NCBI RefSeq assembly: GCF_027244095.1
Contig: NC_069665.1
Span: forward strand, 746,501-810,500
Reading direction: 5' to 3'
DNA: 64,000 bases
Source of the DNA: Hemicordylus capensis
Lineage: Eukaryota > Chordata > Lepidosauria > Squamata > Cordylidae
Made by a program: the position numbers and the translations under genes. This document shows, piece after piece, positions 11,720 to 24,100 of the stretch. The notes beneath the pieces were generated by a model that worked only from the letters and a program-made list of their open reading frames with translations, did no database searches and was not told the origin of the DNA. Position 1 is the first letter of the stretch, and each line of letters starts with the position of its first letter.

Positions 11720-13030
11720 ATACGTATAAAATGTAAATTTTCATTACAAGACTGCAGAAAAAATATTCTCATAAAAAGGTTCTTATTTATTGAAACTGTA
11801 AAAAGCATAACTGCAGTTATTTTAAATTCAGCTTTCTCTTGTGCTTGATAAACAACACTTTAGCGTGCCTAGAGCAGCACTTCTGTCTCAGGAATCCATA
11901 CAACAATCCTGCAAAGTTGGTCAGAATTAAAATGGCCCAGCCGAGCAGGACGCGGAAATTTGTGCCTAAGAGGTGAATAAATCACCAGGAGCAGATTTTC
12001 CTGGGTTATGAACTTCCCAGTTCATAGTTATGGATATTCACTCTTGGGAAGTTTTAGCACCACGCAAGGTTTTCCACAGGGAAGGAGATCTAGTTCCTGG
12101 CTCCGCAGGAGGCCAGCGGTTGGCTCTGGCTGTGAAGACCTCTTGGAACTACCTTCTCTGGCTTTTGGAGGACGCCTCTGGTTCCCTGTTTGGAAACAGA
12201 CACTTGGCACATTTCGGGTTATCCCACCTTTCAGGGATTTCAAAAGGCTAAACCGACTTTGTCAAGACTGATTGGAAGCACTCCCCCCCCCGCCTAATTT
12301 GATAACTTTTTTCTAACCCCCCCTCCCAATACTCAGTTCTTGACAAACTTGGAACTCCCCATTTTTCAAGAATCGTAAGAGGCAAAATTGTGTATAGCTA
12401 TATATTTTGGTTTCCCCCCCTGATGTGATAATTTCATGTATGTAAGATGTATATATGATTGCATGTAATGGCCTTTTATTATTGATACAATTGGAAATCT
12501 TTAATACACAGATATTTTTGGATTCTCTTTGGGCTGCCTCTCTTAGGAGTGGCTTCCCGTATTCTGTGGTTTAAAAGAGCTTAGACAACTCCGTGGAGGA
12601 CAGGTCCTCCAATACGGAGCAGGCTCCTCTTCGCTCCCAGCCCCTCTCACCCCATCCCCACGTGGCGGCAGCAGGAGGCAGCGCGCCTCACGGCCAGCTC
12701 CGCTCACTCGCTCCTGAGAGCTGCAAGACCAGGACCGAGCAGCCCGGCGGCGGCTGCCCAGAATGCAGATTTGGTTTGGAACCAACTCTCAGCTCCGGGG
12801 CTGGGTCTGACTTCTAGCAGACGCTCTGCAAAGCGCCCCCGCAGCTGCTGCCTGGACCAAGGAGGCCCTTCGGGGGTGTCGCTGTAATTGAGCGCATGGG
12901 TTCAAGGACCCCGACCCCCCCCCCCAGCTCCTGAGGGGCCCCCAGCACCCCCTCCCTGTTTTCTTCGTCATCTCACCCTCACTCTGAGGGGCCACCAGAC
13001 TGAGGAGTGACCGCGCTACTGCGCCCCATG
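11720..13030. other. Intergenic gap between the ST3GAL2 and FCSK islands
   Basis: An AT-rich stretch (11,720-12,540) precedes the FCSK island. I see no coding exon, known repeat or RNA gene in it. Confidence 0.35.
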
Positions 13031-13034
13031 ACGG

Positions 13035-13262
13035 CACCTTTTAAAAGTGGCCTTTCTCTTTTTTGAGCAGCGGGGGAGCAACTGGCCCTCTCCATCCCCA
13101 GCACAGCATCCCTCCAGTGGCTGGTCGCTGGTGCTGTCTATCTTATGTTTCTTTGTAGAATGTGAGCCCTTTGGGAGCAGGGAGCCCTCTTATTTTTCTC
13201 TGTAAACCGCTTTAAGAGCTTCTGTTGAAAAGCGACACAGAAATCTACCGTATTCGTCCAGC
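13035..13262 (+). repeat. L2-like non-LTR 3' tail
   Basis: Shares 'agcaactggccctctccatc', 'tcttatgtttctttgtaga', 'tgtgagccctttgggagc' and 'ctctgtaaaccgcttta' with copies at 53.6 and 54.2 kb. This is the sense-strand 3' end of an L2/CR1-type family or a SINE using that tail. It lies immediately upstream of the FCSK promoter motifs. Confidence 0.6.
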
Positions 13263-13329
13263 AACAGGCGGTAACCATGGAAGTAGCCTGTCCCTTTAAG
13301 AGGAAGAAACGCGCGTCCAGGTCGAGGCA

Positions 13330-14050
13330 TGGTGCCTCTGGGAAATGTGGTGCTTGTTCTTGTACTACATTTCAAGGCAACGAACTGCAACTCCCAGAGT
13401 GCAAGGCGCGAGAGGCGGAGGAGGGGCCTGAGTTAAAGGGCCAGCAGCACAGGTGGAGGAAGAGGCTCACTGACGTGGGAGCGCGCGCAGAGAGGCGGTA
13501 AAAGAAGTGCGCGCGGGGAGCCCCGCCGCCGCCGCCGCCGCCGCCGCCGCAGCAGCCCGACCCCACGCGCGCCCCTGCGCAGAGGGAAGCCCCGCTGCCC
13601 CCCCCGCCCCGCCCCAGGGAGGAAGCCCAGCCAGCGCGCGCTGGGGGGACGCAGGCCGCAGCGAGCAGGGACTGGGGGGGCGGGGAGGGAGGGGCGCCGC
13701 AGGGAGCCGCCCGCGAAAGGCGCTCTGCAGCGGCGGGGGGCGGGGGGCTGGCGGCCGGAGGGGCGCCGGCCAAGTCCCGCCGCGGCCCCACCACCTCCCC
13801 GCAGGGTGTGGCGTGGTCGTGGCGGGGCAGCGCCGGCTGGCTGGCGGCGGGGGGAGGGAGCCCTCCTGCTCCTGCGCCTGCTCCGGGAGGGGCCTGGTGG
13901 GGGCGCCCCGGGGACCCTCCGCTCCCTTGGGAGGAGGTCGCCTGGCCCCTTTCTGACAAGAGTGGGGCGGTCCTCCCCCCACCTCCGCGCAAGCCTCCCC
14001 CTGGCCAGTAAGAGAAGCCTTGTGGAGCTTGTGGCCGGAGAGGTGGGGCT
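13330..14050 (+). promoter_or_regulatory. FCSK: FCSK CpG-island promoter with ZNF143-like sites
   Basis: A compact CpG island about 0.6-1.2 kb upstream of the first coding exon. Two ZNF143/Staf-like motifs face each other: 'actgcaactcccagagtgc' at 13,384-13,402 and 'ctgggaaatgtgg' at 13,338-13,350. There is no TATA box. A non-coding exon 1 must lie in or near this island, because the coding exon at 14,563-14,698 begins after a splice acceptor. I cannot fix the start site or the exon 1 donor. Confidence 0.6.
13523..13549 (+). repeat. (CCG)9 repeat in the FCSK island
   Basis: Nine uninterrupted CCG units followed by CAGCAG. The run sits in the probable 5' UTR or core promoter of FCSK. Confidence 0.9.
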
Positions 14051-14619
14051 GGGCAGTCGTCCGGTGGGGGGGCCTGCGGCAGTGGCCAGTCTGAGCCAAG
14101 GCCTGCTTGCCCAGGGCCAGTGCCAGGCTCTACAGGAGCCCCCCCCCCAGTAATGCTGGCCCATGGATTCCTATCTCCTTGGAGCTGCGGCAGCAGCCAT
14201 GAATGGGGGGGGGGCAGTTTAGGTGCCTCACTTGCCCTCCAAGGAACCCGGGACTGTGTAGGAGCCCCCTTTGGCTTTGGCTTTACGATCACCCTGCGAG
14301 AAAGTGGCTAGCCCCCACCCCCCCAGCAAGATGAATCCCTGAACAGGGATTTGAACCCAGGTCTCTCGGGTCTTCAGCATCCAGCTCTACCCACAATGCC
14401 ATGCTGCTGGCTCACCCAAGCACTCCCATCCAGTCACTTCCTGGGTGGGCTGACCCACCCACTGCCCCCCCTTCTGCTTGCTCCCTAGCAGAGGCTGCAG
14501 GGGCCGCCCATCCTGCCTCGCCAGTCACTCGTCTCTGTCTGAAGTGGGCTCCCTCCTTCCAGGCGCTGGAGGAGGACCGTGCCCCGCAGCCACCACAGAG
14601 AGGGCCCTGCCTTGCGGGC

Positions 14620-15125
14620 ATGGCTGGAGAAGGGGTGGAGTGGACAGTCGTGGTCCTGACCTGCCAGCACAAGGACAGCGTCTTCGCCTTCCACAGAGGT
14701 GGGTGGGGCAGCCCCCCCGGGGCCCTCTGACCCCAGCTGGGTCCCAGCCATCCTGGGCCAAGAGCGGGGACCCGGGTTTAATTCATAGGAAGATGCCCCG
14801 CCGGGATGGGTTTCCCAGAGGAGTCAGCCTGCCTTTCTCTCGGACCCCCTGAACTAGTCAGATCCACCCGTATGCCAGGGCCCTTGGTCTGCTCACCTGC
14901 AGCCTGGGCAGCCACTGGCCTCCCGGGTGTGGAAGCTCACGGCAGAGTTCCTCTCCCGGCTACGCCCCCGCCCTGGGCTCAGGTCCGTGTGGGAGCCCTG
15001 CGGGCAGCTCCCAGGTGTGTGGCGGCCGGCTCCGTTTGGCTCCAGCCAGTCACAGGAAACGAGACACAACTCTGGGAGACCTGATCTCCGCACAGCTGTT
15101 GTGATGTGCCAGGTTGCCAGGGAGG

Positions 15126-15157
<32 letters not shown>

Positions 15158-18100
15158 GGGTCCTGGCCGAGGGCAGCCAGCCCCCCACCCCACCCCGCCC
15201 CGTTGGCATCGGGCTCTTCACCAGTGAGACCGAAGGCAGTGGCGGGTGCCCGTCTCAGTCGGGTCCTTCTCGCAGCTCCCGGATCTCTGCCAGGGGAGGC
15301 CGTCGCTCTGCCCAGTTGGTTTGGGTGGGGAAGGGAAGAAGCCCATCTCGGGCACAAGCTCTTTTGGGGAGCCGTGGAACTAGCAAGGAGCCGGCGGCGA
15401 CCACCGCAGGTCTTGGGGGGTCACCCTTCCTGCATGCCCAGGGCAGCCCTCCTCCAGAGGAGACCTGTCAGGAGGGAGGTCCCCAGCCGCCAGGAGCTGG
15501 GCCCAGGCATGACGTGTTCTCTGTTCCTGGGGGGCCCCCGGGGGCTCAGGAGAAGGGGCTGGAGCCCCTGTTCCTGTGCCGGTGGGTCCCCAGAGCCCCC
15601 GGACTCCCCTGAGGGAGGGGCTGGCTCTGGTGGCTCCAGGCCCGGGCGAACTCCCCTCCACCTTTGGACTTCCTCTCTCCGCCAGAGTGTCTGTCGGGGC
15701 AAACTCTGGCCCTGCTCTCGGCTGCTCTGTCCGCCGTCTGGGTCTTGAGAAGTCTTCTTCCCAGCCTGCCCCCCCAGTTCACCCCCGTGCCGCAGACCCC
15801 CGCCTCCTGTGCAGCCCTTCGTGGGACTCTTGGCCAGCTGCAAGGCCTCTCCGTCCCTGCTTGCGGCCTCCGCTGCAGGGCTGCCTTGCTGTGGCCTAAC
15901 GGCTCCCCCCTTGGTTGTCCCCAGAGCTTGAGATCCGCCGCGACCGGGGCGCCCTGGGCCGGCAGCCCGTCTTGCTCACCGTCGAGGACCCCAAGGCCAA
16001 CGTGGGCAGTGGAGGCGCCACCCTCAACGCGCTCCTGGTGGCAGCTGAGCACCTGAGCGCCCGGACAGGGTGCACGGTGAGCGGGGGGGGGCAGGGGCTG
16101 CTGGGCGCCTGGGGGTCCGCCTGCCCCCGAGTCTCCTTGGCTGAGCTGGGGCCACCTTCCAGCTCCCACCCTTCCCTGGCCAGCACGTCAGCCTTGGCGC
16201 TCAGCCACAGTCCCTCAGCTCCCCGGGTCCCTGCTGCGCCGGGTGGACTTCTCCTCTCCCTCCTCCTCCTCCTCCTCCTGCTGTGTGTCCTGTATTGCTC
16301 AGCTGAGCACCCACAGCCAGACGCACCTTGCTGGGCTTGAGCTCCAGCCCCTCTTCTGCCTTTGAGACCCCCCTCCCTTCCTCCTTCTCCCTTCCAGGTG
16401 GTCACTTCTGACGTCCTGCAAAGGGCCTGGATCCTCATCCTGCACATGGTAAATCCGACCCTCTGACGCCAGAGCCGGCCTGGCCTGGCTCCATCCGGGA
16501 GGGGTGGGGTGGGAGTCTCCAAGCAGTTTCGAGGGGCGGAAGGGCCAGGCTAGCCGGGCAGGCCCCAGGAGGGAGGAGTCAAGCTGGACCCCGCTGCCCA
16601 GAGAGGCCCCCCCCCCGAGGAAGGAGGCAGGCTCCTCGGCTCCAGGGGGCCAGGCTAGTGTCCCTCTAGCGGGGGGGGGGGCCGCTCCCGCCCCCCACGG
16701 AGACCCTGCTCCCGGCTCCCTGGGTGCCTGCCCTGCCTCACGGCTCTGCGCCTCCTTCCTCCCTGCCAGGGCCGGGACTTCCTGTTTGATGACTGTGGCC
16801 GAGCCTTCACCTGCCTCCCCCTCGAGGATCCCGCTGCCCCCGCCGAGGCGCTCACCTGCAACCTGGACAGCCTGTTGAGCACCTTGACGCGCCAGGTCAG
16901 CGGGCTGGGCGAGGACCCCCGCAGGCGGCTGTGTGCGACACCCGGGCGGCCCTTCTGCCGGGGCCCCCTTGCAACTGGGCAGGGCCCCTGCCGGCCCCCT
17001 CCCCTGCTGCAAGCCCCACCTTTGCCCTGCCCCCCTGGAGTGTTCGCTCCGCTGTGGCCCGGGAGGGGGGCTTTCCTTCAGAAGGCTGCTGTTCTGTATG
17101 CCCTGCTGGTGCACGTGATGCCAGGCAGGGTCTCCCGGTGGTTGCCAGGTTTGGCTTCTGTTCAAAAGCAGCAAGCAAAAGGCATCAGGAAGGGGTCTGT
17201 GGTAAGGGGGCCCCAGCCAGGGTGCGTTGGGTGCCTGGGGAGGGGGGCAGCCGGAGAGGGTGGGCCATTTATTCGCTGTATAAACCGCCCCATCCAGAGT
17301 GCAGCCACCACTGTCATGCCACTGCTGGTGCCGTTGAAAACGACGTCCAGGTGGTAGTGTGTGGGGGGGCCTGGGGGGGTAGGAGAGAAACGAGGAGGCT
17401 GAGCGCGAAGGGGGGCTGTTCCTGGAGGGGAGCCACCGGCTGCTTTTGGAGGGGCCGCTTCGGCAGGAGGCTCTGCTGGCCCCTCTTTGAGCCCTCAGCA
17501 GCTGGGGCCCACACGTGGCCCCCGTTTCCTCAAAAGCCTGGGGGGGGGAGTGAGGTGCCCAGCCAACCCCTGGGGGGCCTCTGCTCCCGCTGGCTCTGAC
17601 CGCCCCCCCCCGCCCCGTCCTGCACCAACCCTGCATCTCTCTGCTCACTTTCCAGGTCTGCAGAGGCTCCCCGCCGGGCGTGTGGGTTTGCAGCACGGAT
17701 ATGCTTCTCTCCGTCCCGGAGACGGCCGGTGAGCCGTGGGGAAGAGGGGGGTTTGTGGAAGGGGGTGGTGATGCAGGGAGAGACTCTTTCCCCGCAGGGG
17801 TGCCCGGCTGGGGCAGGAGCTGAGGGTGCCTCTGCCCAAGCCCCTCCCTGGGTCTGTGCAGCCTCTCCTGCCTCTGCTTAGGGCTTCTGCCCCGATTTGT
17901 TTGGACTGAGAGGTGCCTTTAGTTTCTCTCTCTCTCTTCAGCGGGGTGGAGAGATCGGAGAAGGGGCTGGGCAGATGGTCGTTTTCAGAGATTCACAGTT
18001 GGCTCTTCCCCCTCCTCCTCCTCCTGCTCTCTCCCTCCCGCACCAGAGATGGATTGGCACGGCTTCCGGGGGGCCCGGGTCCTCGCTGTGCCCGCAAGCA

Positions 18101-21100
18101 TCTCCTACGCCAGGCAACATGGCGTCTACCTTGCTGATGCTCAGGTATGCAGCCAGAGGCAGCCTCGGGAGGGGCAGCAGCCTTCTCTGGCCATGGCTTC
18201 TTGCCCTGTTCTCAGGGGAGAAGGTTGGGGAGCAGAGCTGGTCTGCAATAGCAAGCATGGATTGTCCCCTTGGTTAAGCAGGGTCCGTCCTGCTTTGCAT
18301 CTGGATGGGATACCACATGTGAGTGCCCTTAGATATTCCCCTTGAGGGGATGTGGGGGGCCCCTAACTGAGTGGAAGAGCCTCTGCTTGGCATGCAGAAG
18401 GCCCCAGGTCCGATCCCTGGGAGAGACCCCCGCCTGAACCCTGGAGAGGCCGCTACCAGTCAGTGTAGGCAATGCTGAGCTGGCTGGACCGGAGGTCTGA
18501 CTCGGGAGAAGGCAGCTCCCTGTGTTTCGTAGCTGTGGGGGCTGTGATGGCCACCCTCGGCCTCCCTGTGTCCCCAGGGTCCTGGACACGGGTTGCCTTC
18601 TGCCTCCCAGTCGCCCATGGGTCCTGCCTGGTGCCGAGCCCGCCACTTTCTGCTTTGGCATCCTTTTGGGCGGCAGCCCTCAGGGAGCTTCTGGGTCGGT
18701 CTGGCTGCTCTGAGCCGGGAGGAGACCAGCTCCTGCCAAAGGGCTCCCTCCTGCTGTGCCCCTGTCCGGATCGGGGGCCCTGTGGCTGCCCTTTGCCCAG
18801 CGAGTCAGCTCTGTCTGTTGCTGCCAGCCAGCCAGAGGGGGCAGAAGTCAGGCGGGTGCAGCATGAGCAGAGGGTTATGTGGGGAGGCTGGCTGCATCCG
18901 GCCGCTCCTTGCTCCTTCCGCAGAGCCAAGGCAGGTCCTGGGGACAAACAGGGCCAGGCAAATTCCACGGCCCACCTGGGTTGCCCGGCCCTCCTTGGGC
19001 CAGCTGCAGCTGGAGCCGCAGGCCAGCAGAGAGCAGGGTGAGGAAGAGGCCCGGGCCAGCTGCCACAGCGGCTCGGGGAGTCAGGCGCCCAGGCGGAGGC
19101 TCTCGCCTGGGCCCTGGTGCTCCACAGGCACGTCTCTGCCGCCAGAGGAGCCGCTTACGCGGGTGAGTTGCGGCCAGAGGGAAGCGGCTGCCCGAGCTCT
19201 CCGGCTAACGGCGGCCACCATCTCCACAGGGGGTTGTGCAAGACATTCTCTACCAGAGCCCGGAAGCCCAGATCCAGCCCTGCGTTGGACCCGATGGGAA
19301 AGTCCCCCTGGTAAGTTTGGGGCGAGCACGTCTCTCTCCTGGTACATGGAGGCGGGGCGGGGCGGGGCAGGGGGGTGCCAAGTCCCTGGTGAGCTGCTCG
19401 GAAACAAGGATGCCTGTAGAGCTGGACCTGTTGGAGGGTCGCGTCGTTTTGCCAGCCCAGGAAGCCTCAGATCTGACTACGCTGTGGGTGTGGTGCAGAA
19501 TATCCCGGGGGGCTCCTGACTGGCAGAGCACGCGCCTCCCCCCCCTCCCTCTCTGTTCCTGCAGGTGTGCGGGGTCGTCTTCTTCTCCTCCGAAGCAGCA
19601 GAGCAGCTTCTGGCCACCCACGTCACCCCCCCGCTGGATGCCTGCACCTACCTGGGGCTGGACTCGGGGGCCCTCCCCATTCAGGTGAGGCCCTCCTCAT
19701 TCAGGTGAGGCCCTCCTCAGAAAGATCCAGAAGGAAACTCTCCGGGGGGGGGGGCTGGGCAAAGGGGCCTCTAGCTCCATTCAGAAGTGGCTCCCAATAG
19801 CCAACGGCGATTCAAACAGACAAAGTGCATCCCGCCAGCACGAAAACGAGGACAGCATCTCCAGGACACACCTCCGTTCAAGCAAGGCCGGCATCCAGCT
19901 GGAGACCAGGAAGTCGGCTAGGCCCAAAGGTTTCCGAAGAAGCCAGACCTGATCCTGGCACCGGAAGAGGAGCAAGGAAGGGGCGTGGCGGACTTCCCAG
20001 AGGAGGGGCGTCTGTGGATGGGGCCCTCGCTCAGTGGCAGAGCACCTGCTTGGCATGCCGAGGGTCCCAGGCGCCATCCCTGGCGCCATCGTCTCCCCAG
20101 TAGGGCTGGGAAAGACCCCTTGACTGGAGCCTTGAAGGAGCTGCCGCCAGTCAGAGCAGACCGTCCTGAGCTAGACGGACCAGGGGCCTGGCAGGCAGCG
20201 CCTCTGTCCCTGTGGCATTGGTGCCACTACAGGAGGAGCCCTGCTGGACCACAGTGGGCACCTGGGCAAGCAGAGCAGGGCTTCCAGTGCTGGCTGGAGC
20301 AGGCCCTTGGGAGCTGAAGCCCAGCCACATGCAGGGGAGGGGGGGGGGTGCCCACGCTGGAGAAGCCCTGCTTCAGGGGTGGGAGCCAGCCGGCACCAGC
20401 AGGATGCTCTGAGCCCCTCTCCCACTCAGCAGCAGCATCTTGCTTGTGGGTCAGCCCCACCAGCCCCACTGGGCAGCTTCCAAGGTGGGGACGCCAGAGC
20501 GTGGCCTGGCCCGGCCCTGAGGCAGCGCCCCGTGCCTCCTGCAGTGCCTCCGGCCTCCGCATGTTCTTCCTGCCTCAAGCCTCCTTCCTCCCTCTGGGGT
20601 GGCGGTGAAGAACCTCCCTCCGGAGTGGGGTGCTGGTGTGTGTGGGGCACGCTCCTCTCTCTGTCTTCTCCCCCCGCCCCTGCAGCTCTCTCTCTTCTTC
20701 GACATCCTGCTGAGCATGGCCCGGGGGGTGACTGAAGAAGCCTTTGTGACGGGCCGGAGCCCAGGGGCGGCCAGCGGAGATGGTCAGAGCGTGGCGGCAG
20801 CGGCAGCTTCCAGGAGTGCCCGATCCGTGCTGTGGAAGGCTCTCCACGCAGTGCCGCTCACAATGGGTGAGGTGGAGAACTCCCCTCTGCTTTGCTTCCC
20901 CCCGGAGCAGAACCAGAAGGTGGCCCCTGTTCAGAGCTGCTGGCCCTCTGGTGCAGTGTGCCGGCCTCTCCTCTGGTGGCGCAGGCATGCTGGGGGGCGG
21001 GGGGTGGGGGTGGGACAAGTCCACAGGTGGCAAGAAGGAACATGTTTGGGCCCAAGCCAGAGTCCCCACCAAGGCCGGGATCCAGGAGGGACACAGACCC

Positions 21101-24100
21101 CAGAGAGCTCGAGGGGTCAGGACCTTGGAGAGCTCCAGGCAGGGCTGGGAAGAGCAACCTGAGAGGGAGGTTGCTCCAGTGGCTGCCTGGATCGGATTGG
21201 CTGCCTGCCTTTACGGCTGCTTGGGCCTCCCCTTCCGCCCCCGGGAAGCCTCTCTGTTCCTTGAAGGGCCCTCGCCTGGTCTTGTAAGTCTGGGCTCTGG
21301 TGGCACTGGGGGGACCTCAGCTGGGGCTGGAGCCAGGGCTGGGTCTGTGGGTCGCGGGCGGGCAGTGCTGGTGCCCCTGAGGCTGGGGTCCCGGGGTCTT
21401 TCCCCACCCCGCCCCTCCCTCTGGACTGCCCACCTGCTCCCTTGTGGTGGGTCCCCCTCCCTCCTGGGTCTGGGGTCATGACCCCAGGCCAGTGCAGACA
21501 AGGCTGAGCTGGGGGCTTGAGCCCCCCCTGAGCCCCCCCCCCCGCTGCTCAGCAGTGCTGGCTCCTCCCGTCTCTCTTGGCAGCGTACATTCCGGACGGT
21601 TGCTATGACTACCTGACCCTGTCTGCCCGTGACCACATCCGCCACTTGACGCCCCCCAGTGGGGGCACGGCCGGCAGCAGCTCCTTCCGCCAAGTGGCGC
21701 ATTCCTGCGTGGCCGTAAGCACCGCCTCAGCTCCCTCCCCTCTCCTGTGGCTGCCTCCCGGCCTGCTGGGCAACGTGCGGAGGGCTGTGTCCACAGGAGC
21801 CCCCGGCTGGCCGGCCCTTTTGGCTGCTCACCCCGGGGCCCGCCTGGCTCCATGGGCATCAGGGGGGAGGGGAGGAGGGGCAGGGGCCAGAAGAGCAGGC
21901 TGTGTGCGTGACCCACAACCAGCCAGCCCCCAACCCCCCCCCCCCAGTTCCACACCACAATCTGGACGCTCTTTGCAGAGGTGGCCCCTTCCCCCAGATC
22001 TGCTCATTCTGCGGAGTGTTTATTCTGCTCCCAGGGTTCAGGCTTTGTCCAGAACTTATTGCAACGAGCTGAGGAAACGGTAAAAAGGAGGGGAAGGGGA
22101 AGGCTGGCGCCTGGCTGGTGGGGGCTGAGCATGGGAGGGTCTCACTCTGGTCCCCAAAGCCTCCTGTCTGTGCAGGTTTTCCTGCCCACTCATGAGGACT
22201 AGCCACTTGCTGGAGACTCCGCCAACCCTCAGGGTTGCTTGAGGCTGGGTGCATGTCTGGCCCAGGGCCTCTGCAGCCCCACAGCCTCTTCTCCCCCCCC
22301 TTCCCCCCCTCCCCCCCCGCCTTCTCTCCGCTGCAGGAGCCGCAGCTCTTGGAGGAGGGCTGCTCGGTCACCAACAGCCTGCTGGAGGGAGCCGTGGAGG
22401 TGGGCCCTGGGAGCGTCATCCAGCACTGCTGCTTGGAGGTGTGTGTCCCTGGGCGGGGGGCTGGGAGCTCCCCCCACCCTCGTCCACCCTGAAGACTCCT
22501 CTGGCTTCCGTGGGCTGTTTCTGGGTCGCCTCTGGGTGGCCACAGAAGCCGCCTTGGAATGAGCCCGGCTTATAGCACTCCTTGGGTCCGTGCTGGGGCC
22601 AGAGAGGGAGGGGGGAGGATGGGAGGCCGCTGGGGGCCTCGTCTCCCTTGGGGGTGCTGGGAGGGAAGGAAGGCTGGCCAAGCGGAGTGGGAGGGAGCGA
22701 GATGGGGCCGGACCCCGGAGAGCCAGCCAGGTCGCGGCTAGCGGGGGCCGGGCTGGGGGCTCTCCCGGCCAAGGCATGGTGGGAAATCCCAGGGCCCGGA
22801 TGAGAAGAGCGGGCTGGCCGCCGAGGGGCAGACGGGCCTGTCTCTGCCTGGACTCGCTGGGCTGGGCGTCGGGGGGGGGGGGGGCTGCAGGAATTCACGC
22901 GGCTCTTTCCTCCTCCTCCTCCTCCAGGGCCCCCTGCAGATCCGCTCAGGCTGCTTCATCACGGGGCTGGACGCGGCGTCTTCCGTGGCCCTCCGGAGCC
23001 GCCCCCTCCAGGACGTGGTCCTTCAGGGACATGCTGTCCGGCTGAGAGACATTCCGAGCAGGGTCTTCACCCTGAGTGGGTGTCACGACAACTGGCAGGC
23101 ATGTCCTGCAGGCTGGTCCTGGGACGCCCTCATTGCTCCTGGGTGGAGGCCCCCCCCCGCGGGCCCCCGTGTAGCCCCCCCCATCTGGCGCTGCTGCTGC
23201 TGCTGCTGCTGCTCCCTTTGGAGGCTTGAACTGTGGCCTCTCCTGGGGGCACCTCTGGCCGTGGGGGCCGCTGGTCGCAGAGAGGGCCGGCACAGCATTC
23301 CCTGCAGGAGGGATTCCCAGAGTGTGGTGGACGGCGACTCCCATATTCCCCCGCCAAAGGCCTTGGCAGCTGGGACTTGTGGGGCTTGTCGCCAGCCGCT
23401 TCTGGGACTCCCTCTTGGAGGGGCCGTTGGGCTGGTCCTGATCCAGCGTGCAGACAAGGTCTTCTCCACGTTCCCAGCCAGCCAGCGGATGATTGCCCAG
23501 AAATCTCACTCCGTCCGTTCTCCCCACTCCCCCCCCCCTGTAGCTTCCCTGAGACGCGTCCTGTTCTCTCCCCAGAGTCCGGCAGAGGACAGCGGCACCT
23601 ACCTGAATGTGCCGTGGGCCGCGTTTTTCCTCAGGACAGGAATACGGTACTTTGCACTCAGTTGCCCTCTTGACTCTCACGACGACGGGGCCCTTCCAAA
23701 GCCTAACCCCACCCTCCCAACCACACAGGGTGAAGCTGCTTTTCTGGGCTCTGTGGGGCAGTGCAGGGACATGGCCTCCCGGGGCTGCTTCGTGGCTTTG
23801 TGCTCAACCGTCCACAGACCAGGGCTTTTTCCAGCAAACTTGGCTCAGTGGGTGGGGAGAGGGCGGCTTGTTGGGAAACCCCACAAAAAGTCTTCCCAGC
23901 TGGGGCTTGTCCCCAGCCTCAAAAAGCTAATTCTGGTGCTGTTCACACTTCCCACAAACTACAAACATTCCAAACACAGATGGAAAAAACATAATTCTTA
24001 CGCTAAACACTCCTGCATTTCCGGTGTGGACTTGAGAGACAAGGGACTGCTTAAATTGCATTTGGAACCGGAAATATAACGCAGTTGGGCCTCGATATCT

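Noticed and set aside
16299-17696. 465-codon open frame on the minus strand
   Set aside because: Antisense to FCSK exons 16398-16448 and 16770-16895, with GC-driven composition and no recognisable homology.
23086-23090. GT donor inside the FCSK exon ending at 23,098
   Set aside because: Splicing there would shift the frame before the conserved 'GTYLNVPW', so the GC donor is preferred.
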